Assembly (NCBI GenBank): GCA_902796045.1
Contig: CADBNQ010000092.1
Span: 1 to 13,868, forward strand
DNA from: an uncultured Lachnospiraceae bacterium
Lineage (GTDB): Bacteria > Bacillota > Clostridia > Lachnospirales > Lachnospiraceae
Direction: 5' to 3'
Length of the DNA stretch: 13,868 bases
A program made the position numbers and the translations under genes. Of the stretch, positions 1-7,270 are shown one piece after another (within the stretch, counting starts at the first letter, position 1; each line of letters opens with the position of its first letter). The notes below the pieces were generated by a model. It saw only the letters and a list, made by a program, of their open reading frames with translations, ran no database searches and had not been told where the DNA came from.

Positions 1-617
1 CGAAGACCGCCAGGAACCGGATGTATCAGGCCATCCTTCCCATCCGGGGAAAGATCCTGAACGTGGAAAAGGCCAGCATCGACAAGGTTTTGGGGAACGC
101 CGAGATCAAGACCATGATCAACGCCTTCGGCTGCGGCTTTTCCGAGGGCTATGGCAACGATTTTGATATCACAAAGCTCCGCTATGACAAGATCATCATT
201 ATGGCGGATGCGGACGTGGACGGCGCCCATATTTCCACCCTGCTTCTGACCCTGTTTTACCGTTTCATGCCGGAGCTGATCTACGAGGGGCACGTTTATA
301 TCGCCATGCCTCCTCTGTATAAGGCTATGCCGAAGAAGGGAAAAGAAGAGTATCTCTATGACGACGAGGCTCTGGAAAAATACCGGAAGACCCACACCGC
401 TCCCTTTACCCTCCAGCGTTACAAAGGTCTGGGGGAGATGGATGCGGAGCAGCTCTGGGAGACCACTTTGGATCCGGAGCGGCGGATGCTCCGGAAGGTA
501 GAGATCGACGATGGCCGCATGGCCTCCGATATCACAGAGCTTCTTATGGGAAATGATGTGCCGCCCCGGCGGGCCTTTATCCACGCCCACGCCAGAGATG
601 CGGAGCTCGACGTATGA
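1..617 (+). CDS. parE: DNA topoisomerase IV subunit B-like (ParE/GyrB family), 3' part only
   Basis: C-terminal part of the ATPase subunit of a type IIA topoisomerase, the enzyme that passes one DNA duplex through another using ATP. The reading frame is already open at base 3 (KTARNR before the first Met at 21), so the start lies off the window. The visible part is the TOPRIM domain and tail: the GKILNVEKA motif, the metal-binding DADVDG cluster (about bases 207-224) and the family signature QRYKGLGEMDAEQLWETT near bases 411-465. It ends with the usual FIHAHA...LDV tail. It precedes the A subunit gene by 54 bp, the normal B-A order. ParE rather than GyrB is inferred: the partner lacks a clear GyrA box and no dnaA/recF genes are nearby. 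A second gyrase-like pair cannot be excluded from this fragment. Confidence 0.85.
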   Translation, partial: KTARNRMYQAILPIRGKILNVEKASIDKVLGNAEIKTMINAFGCGFSEGYGNDFDITKLRYDKIIIMADADVDGAHISTLLLTLFYRFMPELIYEGHVYIAMPPLYKAMPKKGKEEYLYDDEALEKYRKTHTAPFTLQRYKGLGEMDAEQLWETTLDPERRMLRKVEIDDGRMASDITELLMGNDVPPRRAFIHAHARDAELDV

Positions 618-671
618 TCCTTGACCGGTCAGCTTGCAGGACCGTTACAATAATTCGAAAAGGAACAGATC

Positions 672-2930
672 ATGGCAGAACAGTTAATCGAAACCGAATA
701 CAGTGAGATCATGCAGAAGTCCTACATCGACTACGCCATGAGCGTCATCGTGGCCCGGGCTCTGCCGGACGTGCGGGACGGGCTGAAGCCGGTGCAGCGT
801 CGGATCCTTTACGATATGAACGAGCTGGGCACAAGGTATGACCAGCCCTACCGGAAGAGCGCACGGATCGTGGGAGATACCATGGGTAAATATCATCCCC
901 ACGGGGACAGCTCCATCTATGAAGCCCTGGTCGTCATGGAACAGGACTTTAAGAAAGGGATGCCTCTGGTGGATGGTCACGGGAATTTCGGTTCCATCGA
1001 AGGAGACGGAGCGGCGGCCATGCGTTACACTGAGGCCAAGCTCCAGAAGTTTACACAGGATGTCTATCTGGCTGATATGGACAAGAATGTGGTGGATTTC
1101 AAGCCGAATTTTGATGAGACAGAGCGGGAACCGGAGGTGCTCCCTGTCCGGATCCCCAATCTGCTGATTAACGGGGCCGAGGGGATAGCAGTGGGTATGA
1201 CAACCAATATCCCTCCGCACAATCTCTGCGAGGTGATTGACGGGACCATCGCCTACATGGATCATCCGGATATCACCAATGAAGAGCTCATGGAATATAT
1301 CAAGGGACCGGACTTTCCCACGGGCGGCCTGGTCATTAACCAGAAAGACCTCCTGTCTGTTTATCAGACCGGCCAGGGCCGGATCAGGCTCCGGGGCAGG
1401 GTCACATTTGAAAAAGCCAGGAAGAGGTCAGAACGGGACAAACTCGTGATCACGGAGATTCCCTACACCATGATCGGTGCCGGCATCGGGAAATTCATAG
1501 CAGATGTGGTCAGTCTGATTGAGACTAAAAAGACGACCGACATCACAGATATCTCCAATGCCTCCTCCAAAGAAGGGATCCGGATCGTCCTTGAACTGAA
1601 AAAGAACGCCGATGTGGAAAGGCTGAAGAATCTTCTTTACAAGAAGACCCGGCTTGAAGATACCTTTGGTGTCAACATGCTGGCCATCTCTGACGGAAAG
1701 CCGGAGCTCCTTTCCCTGAAAGATATCATCAGGCTGCACACAGATTTTCATTATGAGGTTGTCAGGAGAAAATACCAGACTCTGCTGGACCGCATTCTCA
1801 TTGAAAAAGAGGTCAAGGAAGGTCTGATCGCGGCCTGTGATGTGATTGACCTGATCATCGAGATCCTTCGCGGCAGCAAGAGCATTGACCAGGCAAGGAA
1901 CTGTCTGATGTATGGTAAGACTGAAGGCATCAACTTCCGCAGCCAGAAATCAAAGAAAGCGGCGTCACGCCTGTCATTTACTGAGAGACAGGCAGGAGCT
2001 ATCCTGCAGATGAGACTCTATCGCCTGATCGGGCTGGAGATTCTGGCCCTTCAGGAGGAGTACGCGGAAATCCTGAAGAAAATCAAAAAATATGAAGATA
2101 TTCTGAATAAACCGGCAGTGATGAAACGGGTCATCAAGAAGGACCTGGAAAAGATCAGGAAGGAATACGGTTTTGACAGGAAGACTTCACTGGAGAATGC
2201 CAGCCAGGTTGTCATCGTTGAGGAACCTGTCCCGGAAAAAGAGATGGTATTTGTCATGGACCGGTTCGGCTATGGTAAACTCCTGGAGCCTGCCAACTAT
2301 GAAAGAAATCAGGAGACAGCAGACCAGGAGTACCGGACGGTCATCCATTGCAAGAATACAGAAAAGCTTTGCATCTTTACAGATACAGGCCAGATGCATC
2401 AGCTTAAATGTCAGGATATCCCTGCAGGAAGGCTCAGGGACAAAGGAACCCCGCTTGACAATATGGCCAATTATGACAGCAGAACAGAGCAGATCCTTAA
2501 AGTGGTCCCGGAGACCCTTCTTGAGGACGGCCGTCTCCTCTTTGTCACGAAAAACGCTATGGTCAAGATTGTGGATGGCCGGGAGTTTCTGGTACAGAAG
2601 AAGACGGTTGCCGCCACAAAACTGGGGTCTGAGGATGCCCTGATTGCCGTGGAATACCTGCCCGGAAAGGAAGACCCTTCCTCCCAGGCTGTCGTGATCC
2701 AGAGCCAGGACGGCTATTTTCTCCGCTTCCCCCTTTCTGAGATTTCCATGAAGAAGAAAACCGCCATCGGTATGCGCGGGATGAGCCTGAAAGATGGGGA
2801 TGAGGCAGTTCATGTATACCTGCCCGGCCTCACCGGGGATGCCATCCTGTATAAAGAAAAGGAGCTGGTATTCAGTAAGCTCAGACTGATGGGCAGGGAT
2901 AAAAAGGGAGTAAAAGTCAGGAGAAGCTGA
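672..2930 (+). CDS. parC: DNA topoisomerase IV subunit A-like (ParC/GyrA family)
   Basis: Complete 752-residue breakage-reunion subunit of a type IIA topoisomerase; it acts with the upstream B subunit to decatenate or relax DNA. The N-terminal part has the SYIDYAMSVIVARALPDVRD signature. The winged-helix region (GKYHPHGDSSIYE) carries Ser80 and Glu84 at the quinolone-contact positions. The catalytic tyrosine is Tyr119 in AAAMRYTEAKL. A coiled-coil tower (about 365-495) leads to a beta-pinwheel C-terminal domain (about 510-750). The GyrA box expected of gyrase (QRRGGKG) is not clear; the nearest match is GRLRDKG at 586-592, which favours topoisomerase IV. The length also matches ParC rather than longer GyrA proteins. 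The start is set by an AAAAGGA ribosome binding site 7 nt before the ATG. It is likely cotranscribed with the B subunit and ends before a strong terminator. Confidence 0.9.
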   Translation: MAEQLIETEYSEIMQKSYIDYAMSVIVARALPDVRDGLKPVQRRILYDMNELGTRYDQPYRKSARIVGDTMGKYHPHGDSSIYEALVVMEQDFKKGMPLVDGHGNFGSIEGDGAAAMRYTEAKLQKFTQDVYLADMDKNVVDFKPNFDETEREPEVLPVRIPNLLINGAEGIAVGMTTNIPPHNLCEVIDGTIAYMDHPDITNEELMEYIKGPDFPTGGLVINQKDLLSVYQTGQGRIRLRGRVTFEKARKRSERDKLVITEIPYTMIGAGIGKFIADVVSLIETKKTTDITDISNASSKEGIRIVLELKKNADVERLKNLLYKKTRLEDTFGVNMLAISDGKPELLSLKDIIRLHTDFHYEVVRRKYQTLLDRILIEKEVKEGLIAACDVIDLIIEILRGSKSIDQARNCLMYGKTEGINFRSQKSKKAASRLSFTERQAGAILQMRLYRLIGLEILALQEEYAEILKKIKKYEDILNKPAVMKRVIKKDLEKIRKEYGFDRKTSLENASQVVIVEEPVPEKEMVFVMDRFGYGKLLEPANYERNQETADQEYRTVIHCKNTEKLCIFTDTGQMHQLKCQDIPAGRLRDKGTPLDNMANYDSRTEQILKVVPETLLEDGRLLFVTKNAMVKIVDGREFLVQKKTVAATKLGSEDALIAVEYLPGKEDPSSQAVVIQSQDGYFLRFPLSEISMKKKTAIGMRGMSLKDGDEAVHVYLPGLTGDAILYKEKELVFSKLRLMGRDKKGVKVRRS

Positions 2931-2961
2931 TCAGATTCTTCTGCTGGTTTTAGCGAAAAAG

Positions 2962-3021
2962 GACACCGGCAAAAAAGGCCCTCTCATTTTTCATGAATGA
3001 GAGGGCCTTTTTGCTGGTGTC
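2962..3021. terminator. Bidirectional intrinsic terminator between parC and the L,D-transpeptidase gene
   Basis: A perfect 12-bp stem (GGCCCTCTCATT at 2977-2988 with its complement at 2996-3007) closes a 7-nt loop. It is flanked by A6 on the left (2971-2976) and T5 on the right (3008-3012). The pairing continues outward: GACACCGGC at 2962-2970 matches GCTGGTGTC at 3013-3021 with one G-T pair, giving about 26 paired positions with a single bulged A. The U-tract reads correctly on both strands. It lies 31 bp after the parC stop and 10 bp after the stop of the convergent gene, so it should end both transcripts. Confidence 0.9.
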
Positions 3022-3031
3022 GCCGGATAAT

Positions 3032-4498
3032 CTAATCCTCATATATGACAACCGGAAAACCTGTATCGACATATTTGAATATGGTTGCAGCCGCATCCTC
3101 CGGAAGGTTGACACAGCCATGGGAACCGTTGGACTTATAGATATTGCCGCCAAATTCGTGTCTCCAGCTGGCATCATGAAGTCCCCGATTGCCATCGAAT
3201 GGCATCCAGTATTTTACCGGACTGGAGTAGTCTTCCCCTACAAGTTTGGTATCGCGCTGCTTGTAGGTGATGCTGTAGATCCCGGGGTAGGTCCTGCGGC
3301 CTTCTTTGGGCTTGCCTGTCACACAGGAGGTCTCAAGGATATTTTCACCGTCGATATATAGCCAGACTTCCTGTCGGGCCAGGCTGACCTCAACATAAGA
3401 ATCTCCAACATCATCTCTCTCGGAATTACGGCACATGGCCCGGTACTCATAGATGGGCTCCCTGTTGATGTCCGTTCCCGTCTTGATATCCTTGATCAGC
3501 TGTTTCAGTTCTTTTTCCGCGTCAATCTTCCATCCGTAGTCCCCGTCATAGACGTGGATCTGTCTGCCGTCCGCGGTAGTGAAATCTCTGGATGACCCCA
3601 TGGTATTATAAGTGTTGCAGAGCCCTGTCACATATTTTCGCATCTTATCCTTATCCAGACCCAGCTTGAAATCCTTGGTGATGATGACCCAGTCCCTGGT
3701 GGTGTTGTAATCCAGGACCTCCTGCTTGTAGCTGAAATCATAGGTGATGCTTCCATGTGTGATAGAATTCGCCTTGTTCAGCGCCTTATTGATGGGCTTA
3801 TCCCTGGAGTAAACCTGGGGAAGGACATAGAGATCTTCTGTCTCCAGATCAATCTTGGTCACACAGGTGGCAAAAGCATCTCCGATCCTTTTGATCAGTT
3901 CCTCTTTCTTAACGGTGTTGCCCATGACCTCCGGGACAATCTCAAAGGCACTGTCTCCGACTTTGATGTAAGCGTCGACCGGCGCCTGGACATTCTCCTC
4001 TTTAAAGCACTCCATGGCAGCGACTGTTTTCTGAAGGGCTGCTTCATCATAAGTCACATTGAGATGGATGGTCTGCCTGTTCTCACCAAAGAGCCTGATG
4101 AACCATAGCCAGGGATTCTGGGAATCTTTGAGATCCTGAATCTGCGTACCTACATCGATCACAGCATTCACTGATTTCGGATCGATGATCTCCGTCCGCT
4201 CTTTCTCTGTGACAGCAATCTTATGGGAAGAAAAATCCTGGGTAAACTCTCGCTCAGCCTCTTCAACGGTCATCTCTCCGAGCCTGGTGTTGTTGACTAC
4301 AGTATTGTGAAGGAAATGGCTGTTATAATAGTAGGCACCGATACTGTAGGCGATAATAAGCAGAACAGCGATGATGACCATGACGATCGTCAGTGCATGA
4401 GATCCGCCGCTGCCATCATCGTAGTCCGGAAGGTCTGCAAATTCAACTTCCGGTTCTGCAGCCTGAGGGCTGCTTGTTTTCTTGTTTTCGTTTTCCAT
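3032..4498 (-). CDS. Membrane-anchored L,D-transpeptidase (YkuD domain) with peptidoglycan-binding region
   Basis: 488-residue cell-wall enzyme predicted to make 3-3 cross-links in peptidoglycan by Cys-based L,D-transpeptidation. An acidic cytoplasmic tail (1-33) is followed by one membrane segment (about 35-57, HALTIVMVIIAVLLIIA...), so the rest faces outward. Residues about 65-345 resemble the two peptidoglycan-binding repeats (PG_binding_4/VanW-associated type) usual in Clostridia Ldts. The YkuD domain occupies about 367-488: His441 in GLHDASW and the catalytic motif SNGSHGCVNLP with His460 and Cys462, followed by the PVVIYED end. The ATG is preceded on its strand by AAAGGAA about 12 nt upstream, slightly long spacing. 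It lies 101 bp downstream of the CYTH gene on the same strand, with no terminator between them, and converges on parC. Substrate preference cannot be told from sequence. Confidence 0.92.
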   Translation of the reverse strand: MENENKKTSSPQAAEPEVEFADLPDYDDGSGGSHALTIVMVIIAVLLIIAYSIGAYYYNSHFLHNTVVNNTRLGEMTVEEAEREFTQDFSSHKIAVTEKERTEIIDPKSVNAVIDVGTQIQDLKDSQNPWLWFIRLFGENRQTIHLNVTYDEAALQKTVAAMECFKEENVQAPVDAYIKVGDSAFEIVPEVMGNTVKKEELIKRIGDAFATCVTKIDLETEDLYVLPQVYSRDKPINKALNKANSITHGSITYDFSYKQEVLDYNTTRDWVIITKDFKLGLDKDKMRKYVTGLCNTYNTMGSSRDFTTADGRQIHVYDGDYGWKIDAEKELKQLIKDIKTGTDINREPIYEYRAMCRNSERDDVGDSYVEVSLARQEVWLYIDGENILETSCVTGKPKEGRRTYPGIYSITYKQRDTKLVGEDYSSPVKYWMPFDGNRGLHDASWRHEFGGNIYKSNGSHGCVNLPEDAAATIFKYVDTGFPVVIYED

Positions 4499-4560
4499 GT
4501 ATATGATGTATTCCTTTCCGGTGAAGCCTGGACTGCATATGTTAGAATATAGCAGAGATA

Positions 4561-4599
4561 ATTATAAACTATTAATTGTAAAAGTCTATTGCATAATCA
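4561..4599 (-). promoter_or_regulatory. Possible promoter for the L,D-transpeptidase gene (weak)
   Basis: The A/T-rich spacer between the two minus-strand genes holds a perfect TATAAT on the minus strand (ATTATA at 4561-4566), but no good -35 lies 16-18 bp upstream of it. An alternative is TTAATG, 17 bp, TACAAT slightly upstream. No terminator hairpin follows the CYTH gene, so readthrough from its promoter is equally possible. Confidence 0.3.
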
Positions 4600-5088
4600 T
4601 TAAGAAATTGTTAACAACGTCATAAAGACCCTGATAGAGTCCTGATCCATTCTGCTGAGACTGGCGTTCTGAAAACGAGGGTCTGAAGTCACTTCTTTTC
4701 CGAACCAGACAGGGGGTATGTAACTTTCAGCAGCCGCAAGGTCCGGGAACTCGACCTCAGCCATGACAAAACCTTCAAAAGCACCGTGGAACAGATCCAG
4801 CTCGATGGTCAGGCCATTCCGGTCCGGTATCCGGAATCGGGTTTTCTCGATGATATTTCCCTCAGCCTTTTCAAGGAGATGGGCATAGCTTTCAGGGGAA
4901 ATCGGCATCTCCACTTCTTCCCTGGCCATCAGGCCGGAAGACTTGACAGTGAGAAACCGGCAGTCATTTTTAAGGCGGATCCGTATCACCGGATCAGTAC
5001 AGATGTAAGCCTGAGAGATCCTGTCACAGGGCAGGCGGTCCAGATCCTCCGGAAGGTCCGCAACCAGAAACTTTCTTTCTATTTCCAT
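4600..5088 (-). CDS. CYTH-domain triphosphatase (triphosphate tunnel metalloenzyme)
   Basis: Predicted 162-residue CYTH-fold enzyme that hydrolyses or transfers triphosphate-containing substrates with divalent metal. Known bacterial relatives include tripolyphosphatases, thiamine-triphosphatase-like proteins and class IV adenylate cyclases; the substrate here is unknown. The defining ExExK motif opens the protein (MEIERKFLV: Glu2, Glu4, Lys6). Further tunnel residues are visible in order: RIRLK (35-39), TVKS with Lys49, EEVE (57-60), KTRFRI (82-87), IELDLF (95-100) and AEVEF (110-114). The reading frame extends 10 codons further upstream to 5118. The ATG at 5088 is chosen because it has a GAGGGA site 7 nt before it and starts exactly at the motif as in relatives. 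It is the first gene of a possible two-gene unit with the L,D-transpeptidase and diverges from the DJ-1 gene. Confidence 0.88.
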   Translation of the reverse strand: MEIERKFLVADLPEDLDRLPCDRISQAYICTDPVIRIRLKNDCRFLTVKSSGLMAREEVEMPISPESYAHLLEKAEGNIIEKTRFRIPDRNGLTIELDLFHGAFEGFVMAEVEFPDLAAAESYIPPVWFGKEVTSDPRFQNASLSRMDQDSIRVFMTLLTIS

Positions 5089-5139
5089 GAGCTGTCCCTC
5101 ACTTTCTTTATCAATCACAATCTTCGCTCTGATGTACTG

Positions 5140-5167
5140 AGTATAACGGAAAGAAAGAAAAAATCAA
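5140..5167 (-). promoter_or_regulatory. Sigma-A promoter for the CYTH gene
   Basis: On the minus strand TTGATT (complement at 5162-5167) is followed after 16 bp by TATACT (complement at 5140-5145). Transcription would start about 45 nt before the ATG at 5088. It sits in the divergent spacer, with the DJ-1 promoter pointing the other way about 30 bp upstream. Confidence 0.6.
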
Positions 5168-5198
5168 GTAGGATTTGGTGAAATTATCATGTCCTGCC

Positions 5199-5227
5199 TT
5201 GATAAATAGTTATATTTGGGCTAAAAT
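5199..5227 (+). promoter_or_regulatory. Sigma-A promoter for the DJ-1/DUF1189/cobU/sortase/LtaS operon
   Basis: TTGATA at 5199-5204, a 17-bp spacer, then TAAAAT at 5222-5227, with A/T-rich sequence around it. Predicted start near 5234, giving a short leader with an ideal AAGGAGG ribosome binding site at 5244-5250, 7 nt before the ATG at 5258. No operator or riboswitch is evident. Confidence 0.7.
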
Positions 5228-5257
5228 TTATAAGATAATAAATAAGGAGGGTTAAAC

Positions 5258-5818
5258 ATGAGTCGAGTATATGTATTTCTGGCTGATGGTTTTGAAGAGA
5301 TAGAAGGATTGACAGCAGTTGACCTGCTGCGCAGGGCAGGTTGTGAGGTGAAGACGGTCTCTGTCATGGGCAGAAGAGAGATCATGGGATCACATCAGAT
5401 CGGGGTGACAGCGGATATTCTTTTTGAGGAGATGACAGAGGAAACAGCTGACCTGCTGGTCCTGCCTGGCGGCATGCCGGGGACCAATCACCTGCGTGAC
5501 CATGCGGGCCTTGCCGGACTGCTTAAGAAACAGTACAGTTCAAACGGCCTTCTTGCGGCAATCTGTGCGGCTCCCATGGTATTTGAAGGTCTGGGGTTCC
5601 TGAAAGACAGGGATGCCACAAGCTACCCGGGCTGTATCGGGGAGAATACAGGACGTGTCCTTGAGCAGCCTGTGGTCCAGGATGGCCATGTGATCACCAG
5701 CCGGGGAGTGGGAACGGCGATTCCATTTGCTCTGAAGCTGATTGAGGTTTTGAAGGGATCTGAGAAGGCACAGGAGATCGCCGAAGCTATCGTGTATTCC
5801 TCTCAGCGTCTGGGATGA
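5258..5818 (+). CDS. DJ-1/PfpI (ThiJ/YajL-like) family protein
   Basis: 186-residue cytoplasmic protein of the DJ-1/PfpI superfamily, close in length and pattern to YajL and human DJ-1. The nucleophile-elbow cysteine is Cys103 in AAICAAP, and the conserved acidic partner lies in GFEEIEG (Glu16 aligns with DJ-1 Glu18). Also typical are the LLVLPGGMPG loop (66-75) and TSRGVGTAIPFAL near the C-terminus. Relatives are linked to oxidative-stress protection, glyoxalase-like or deglycase activity and chaperone activity. Which of these applies cannot be told here, and the deglycase role is debated in the literature. It begins with an ideal AAGGAGG site and is the first gene after a good promoter. Its stop overlaps the start of the next gene (ATGA), indicating translational coupling. 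Confidence 0.9.
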   Translation: MSRVYVFLADGFEEIEGLTAVDLLRRAGCEVKTVSVMGRREIMGSHQIGVTADILFEEMTEETADLLVLPGGMPGTNHLRDHAGLAGLLKKQYSSNGLLAAICAAPMVFEGLGFLKDRDATSYPGCIGENTGRVLEQPVVQDGHVITSRGVGTAIPFALKLIEVLKGSEKAQEIAEAIVYSSQRLG

Positions 5819-6603
5819 CGGTTATGGAACAGGAGAGGAAGGCGGGCGGCCTTGAGAAACTGTATATAGCCTGTCTGAAGCCGTCCCGGTATCAAGAACT
5901 GCTCTCATCCGGGACCGGACATCATCTGGTCTATCTGTGCTGCATCGTCCTGCTGCTGACGCTGATTGATACAGTGATTCCCTTTGCTGCCTGGGATTTC
6001 AATGCAGGAGGGATTGACAGCCTGGTCAGAAACCGCTTTCCTGCTTTTACCATAGAGAAAGGCAGGATGACAATTGAACAGCCGGTGGAGTTTGAGATTG
6101 GAGGTGTCATCCATTTTAAAGCAGATTCCGGTGTTGAAAAGTACACCAAAGAAGATTTTACTGACAAATATCAGGAGGAGCTGCTTTTTTCCGGGACCAA
6201 TATCCTTATACGGATGGGGGAAAAGATCATGGATGTCCCTATGGACAAGGTGACGGATTCAAAACTGGATAACAAAGATCTGCTTGAGGCTGTCCCCCTG
6301 TTCCGGATGATGCTGCTGATCTATTTTCTCAGTACCTATCTGGTAAAGGGAGTGGAATATCTGATCAGTACGGCATTTTTCGCAGTGATCAGCAGGGCAG
6401 CTATCCGGACGCGGGAGGGGAAGTTTGTTGATCTGAAAGGGACTTTTGTAATAGCCTTGTATGCGAAGACCCTTTTTTCACTGCTTCACTCTGTCGATAT
6501 ATGTGCAGGTTTTCCTGTGGATGAGACGATCATTATCATCCTGGGAACCATCGGTACTATTCTCTTTATTGACAAGGCAGAGGCGGCAGTACTTGGGATT
6601 TGA
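5815..6603 (+). CDS. DUF1189-like integral membrane protein
   Basis: 262-residue membrane protein matching the layout I know for DUF1189: one N-terminal membrane segment (about 37-58), an external region of about 100 residues, then three or four C-terminal membrane segments (about 160-192, 208-227 and 238-255). The external part carries the characteristic FTIEKGRMTIEQPVEF stretch and the ILIRMGEKI segment. Function is unknown; a role as an envelope membrane component is inference. The ATG at 5815 overlaps the preceding TGA. An in-frame ATG at 5824 is an alternative, and neither has a strong ribosome binding site, so initiation probably depends on coupling to the DJ-1 gene. Family recognition is by pattern, not by search. 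Confidence 0.75.
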   Translation: MTVMEQERKAGGLEKLYIACLKPSRYQELLSSGTGHHLVYLCCIVLLLTLIDTVIPFAAWDFNAGGIDSLVRNRFPAFTIEKGRMTIEQPVEFEIGGVIHFKADSGVEKYTKEDFTDKYQEELLFSGTNILIRMGEKIMDVPMDKVTDSKLDNKDLLEAVPLFRMMLLIYFLSTYLVKGVEYLISTAFFAVISRAAIRTREGKFVDLKGTFVIALYAKTLFSLLHSVDICAGFPVDETIIIILGTIGTILFIDKAEAAVLGI

Positions 6604-6701
6604 CAGTGAAATCGGATTCGGACTGGATTTCTGTCGACAGAGCCGACCCGAATCCGGCGCCGGGAACGCCGAGGCGTTCCTGATAATCAAGGAGGATAAA
6701 T
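6604..6701. repeat. Intergenic palindrome cluster upstream of cobU
   Basis: This 98-bp spacer holds four nested or adjacent symmetrical elements. A 9-bp inverted repeat (CGGATTCGG at 6613-6621, complement at 6648-6656) encloses the palindrome CTGTCGACAG (6631-6640). These are followed by CCGGCGCCGG (6654-6663) and the hairpin GGAACGCC-GA-GGCGTTCC (6663-6680). There is no T-run, so it is not a canonical terminator. An ideal AAGGAGG site for cobU follows at 6689-6695. It may act as an RNA processing or stability element, an attenuator, or a protein-binding site. It lacks features I would expect of a cobalamin riboswitch. Confidence 0.7.
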
Positions 6702-7256
6702 ATGTCAAAAGTGATTATGGTGACAGGAGGAAGCCGAAGCGGGAAGAGCGTCCTGGCCGAACAAAAGGCGAGGGAGTACGGCAGCAGGAGCGTATTGTAC
6801 CTTGCTACGGCCATTCCGGTGGATGAAGACATGAAAGAAAGAATCCGTATCCACCAGGAGAGGAGAGACGCCGAGTGGGGGACCTACGAAGGGTACCGTG
6901 ACCTGGGAGAGGTTGTCAAGACAACTGAAAAGACGACTGTCCTGCTGGATTGTGTGACGGTTCTGATCACCAATATTCTTTTTGAGGAAGAAAGGAATTT
7001 TGATGAGATCGATGTCAGGGAGGTAGAGGACCTGGAAGCCCAGATCATGATGGAACTCGGCGATGTGATCAAAGGAGCCAGAGATGGAGATAAGACACTC
7101 ATCCTCGTGACAAATGAGGTGGGCATGAGTATTGTCCCCTCCTACAGGCTGGGCCGGATCTTCAGTGATATTGCCGGCAAGGCCAACCAGCTCATCGCCT
7201 CTCTCAGTGATGAAGTCTACATGTCGATCAGCGGCCTTCCCCTCCGCCTGAAATAA
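6702..7256 (+). CDS. cobU: Adenosylcobinamide kinase / adenosylcobinamide-phosphate guanylyltransferase (CobU)
   Basis: 184-residue bifunctional enzyme of late cobalamin assembly and cobinamide salvage. It phosphorylates adenosylcobinamide and then transfers GMP to give adenosylcobinamide-GDP. The P-loop is GGSRSGKS (9-16). YLATA follows at 33-37. The segment RIRIHQERRDAEWGTYE includes His51, at the position of the guanylylated histidine of Salmonella CobU. LLDCVTVLITN carries the second nucleotide-site Asp. The C-terminal signature VTNEVGMSIVP...LGRIFSDIAGKANQLIA is intact. Length is normal. It starts with an ideal AAGGAGG site 6 nt upstream. No other cobalamin gene is in the window, so a salvage role or an unlinked pathway is likely. 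It lies within a run of envelope genes, an unusual setting. Confidence 0.93.
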   Translation: MSKVIMVTGGSRSGKSVLAEQKAREYGSRSVLYLATAIPVDEDMKERIRIHQERRDAEWGTYEGYRDLGEVVKTTEKTTVLLDCVTVLITNILFEEERNFDEIDVREVEDLEAQIMMELGDVIKGARDGDKTLILVTNEVGMSIVPSYRLGRIFSDIAGKANQLIASLSDEVYMSISGLPLRLK

Positions 7257-7270
7257 CAGAGGAGAATCAT

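Noticed and set aside
684..1265. 193-codon antisense frame inside parC
   Set aside because: Fully opposite the conserved catalytic part of parC and without recognisable motifs; a shadow frame.
5089..5118. Longer CYTH protein starting at 5118
   Set aside because: The extra ten residues precede the ExExK motif, which normally begins the protein, and the good GAGGGA site sits before the ATG at 5088.
6600..6628. Internal promoter for cobU starting with TTGACA at 6600-6605
   Set aside because: The -35 is perfect but overlaps the DUF1189 stop, and the sequence 16-18 bp downstream (ACTGGATTT) is a poor -10.
6604..6701. Cobalamin riboswitch before cobU
   Set aside because: The spacer is only 98 bp, shorter than the roughly 200-nt element, and no B12-box-like sequence is seen; the palindromes do not match the expected layout.
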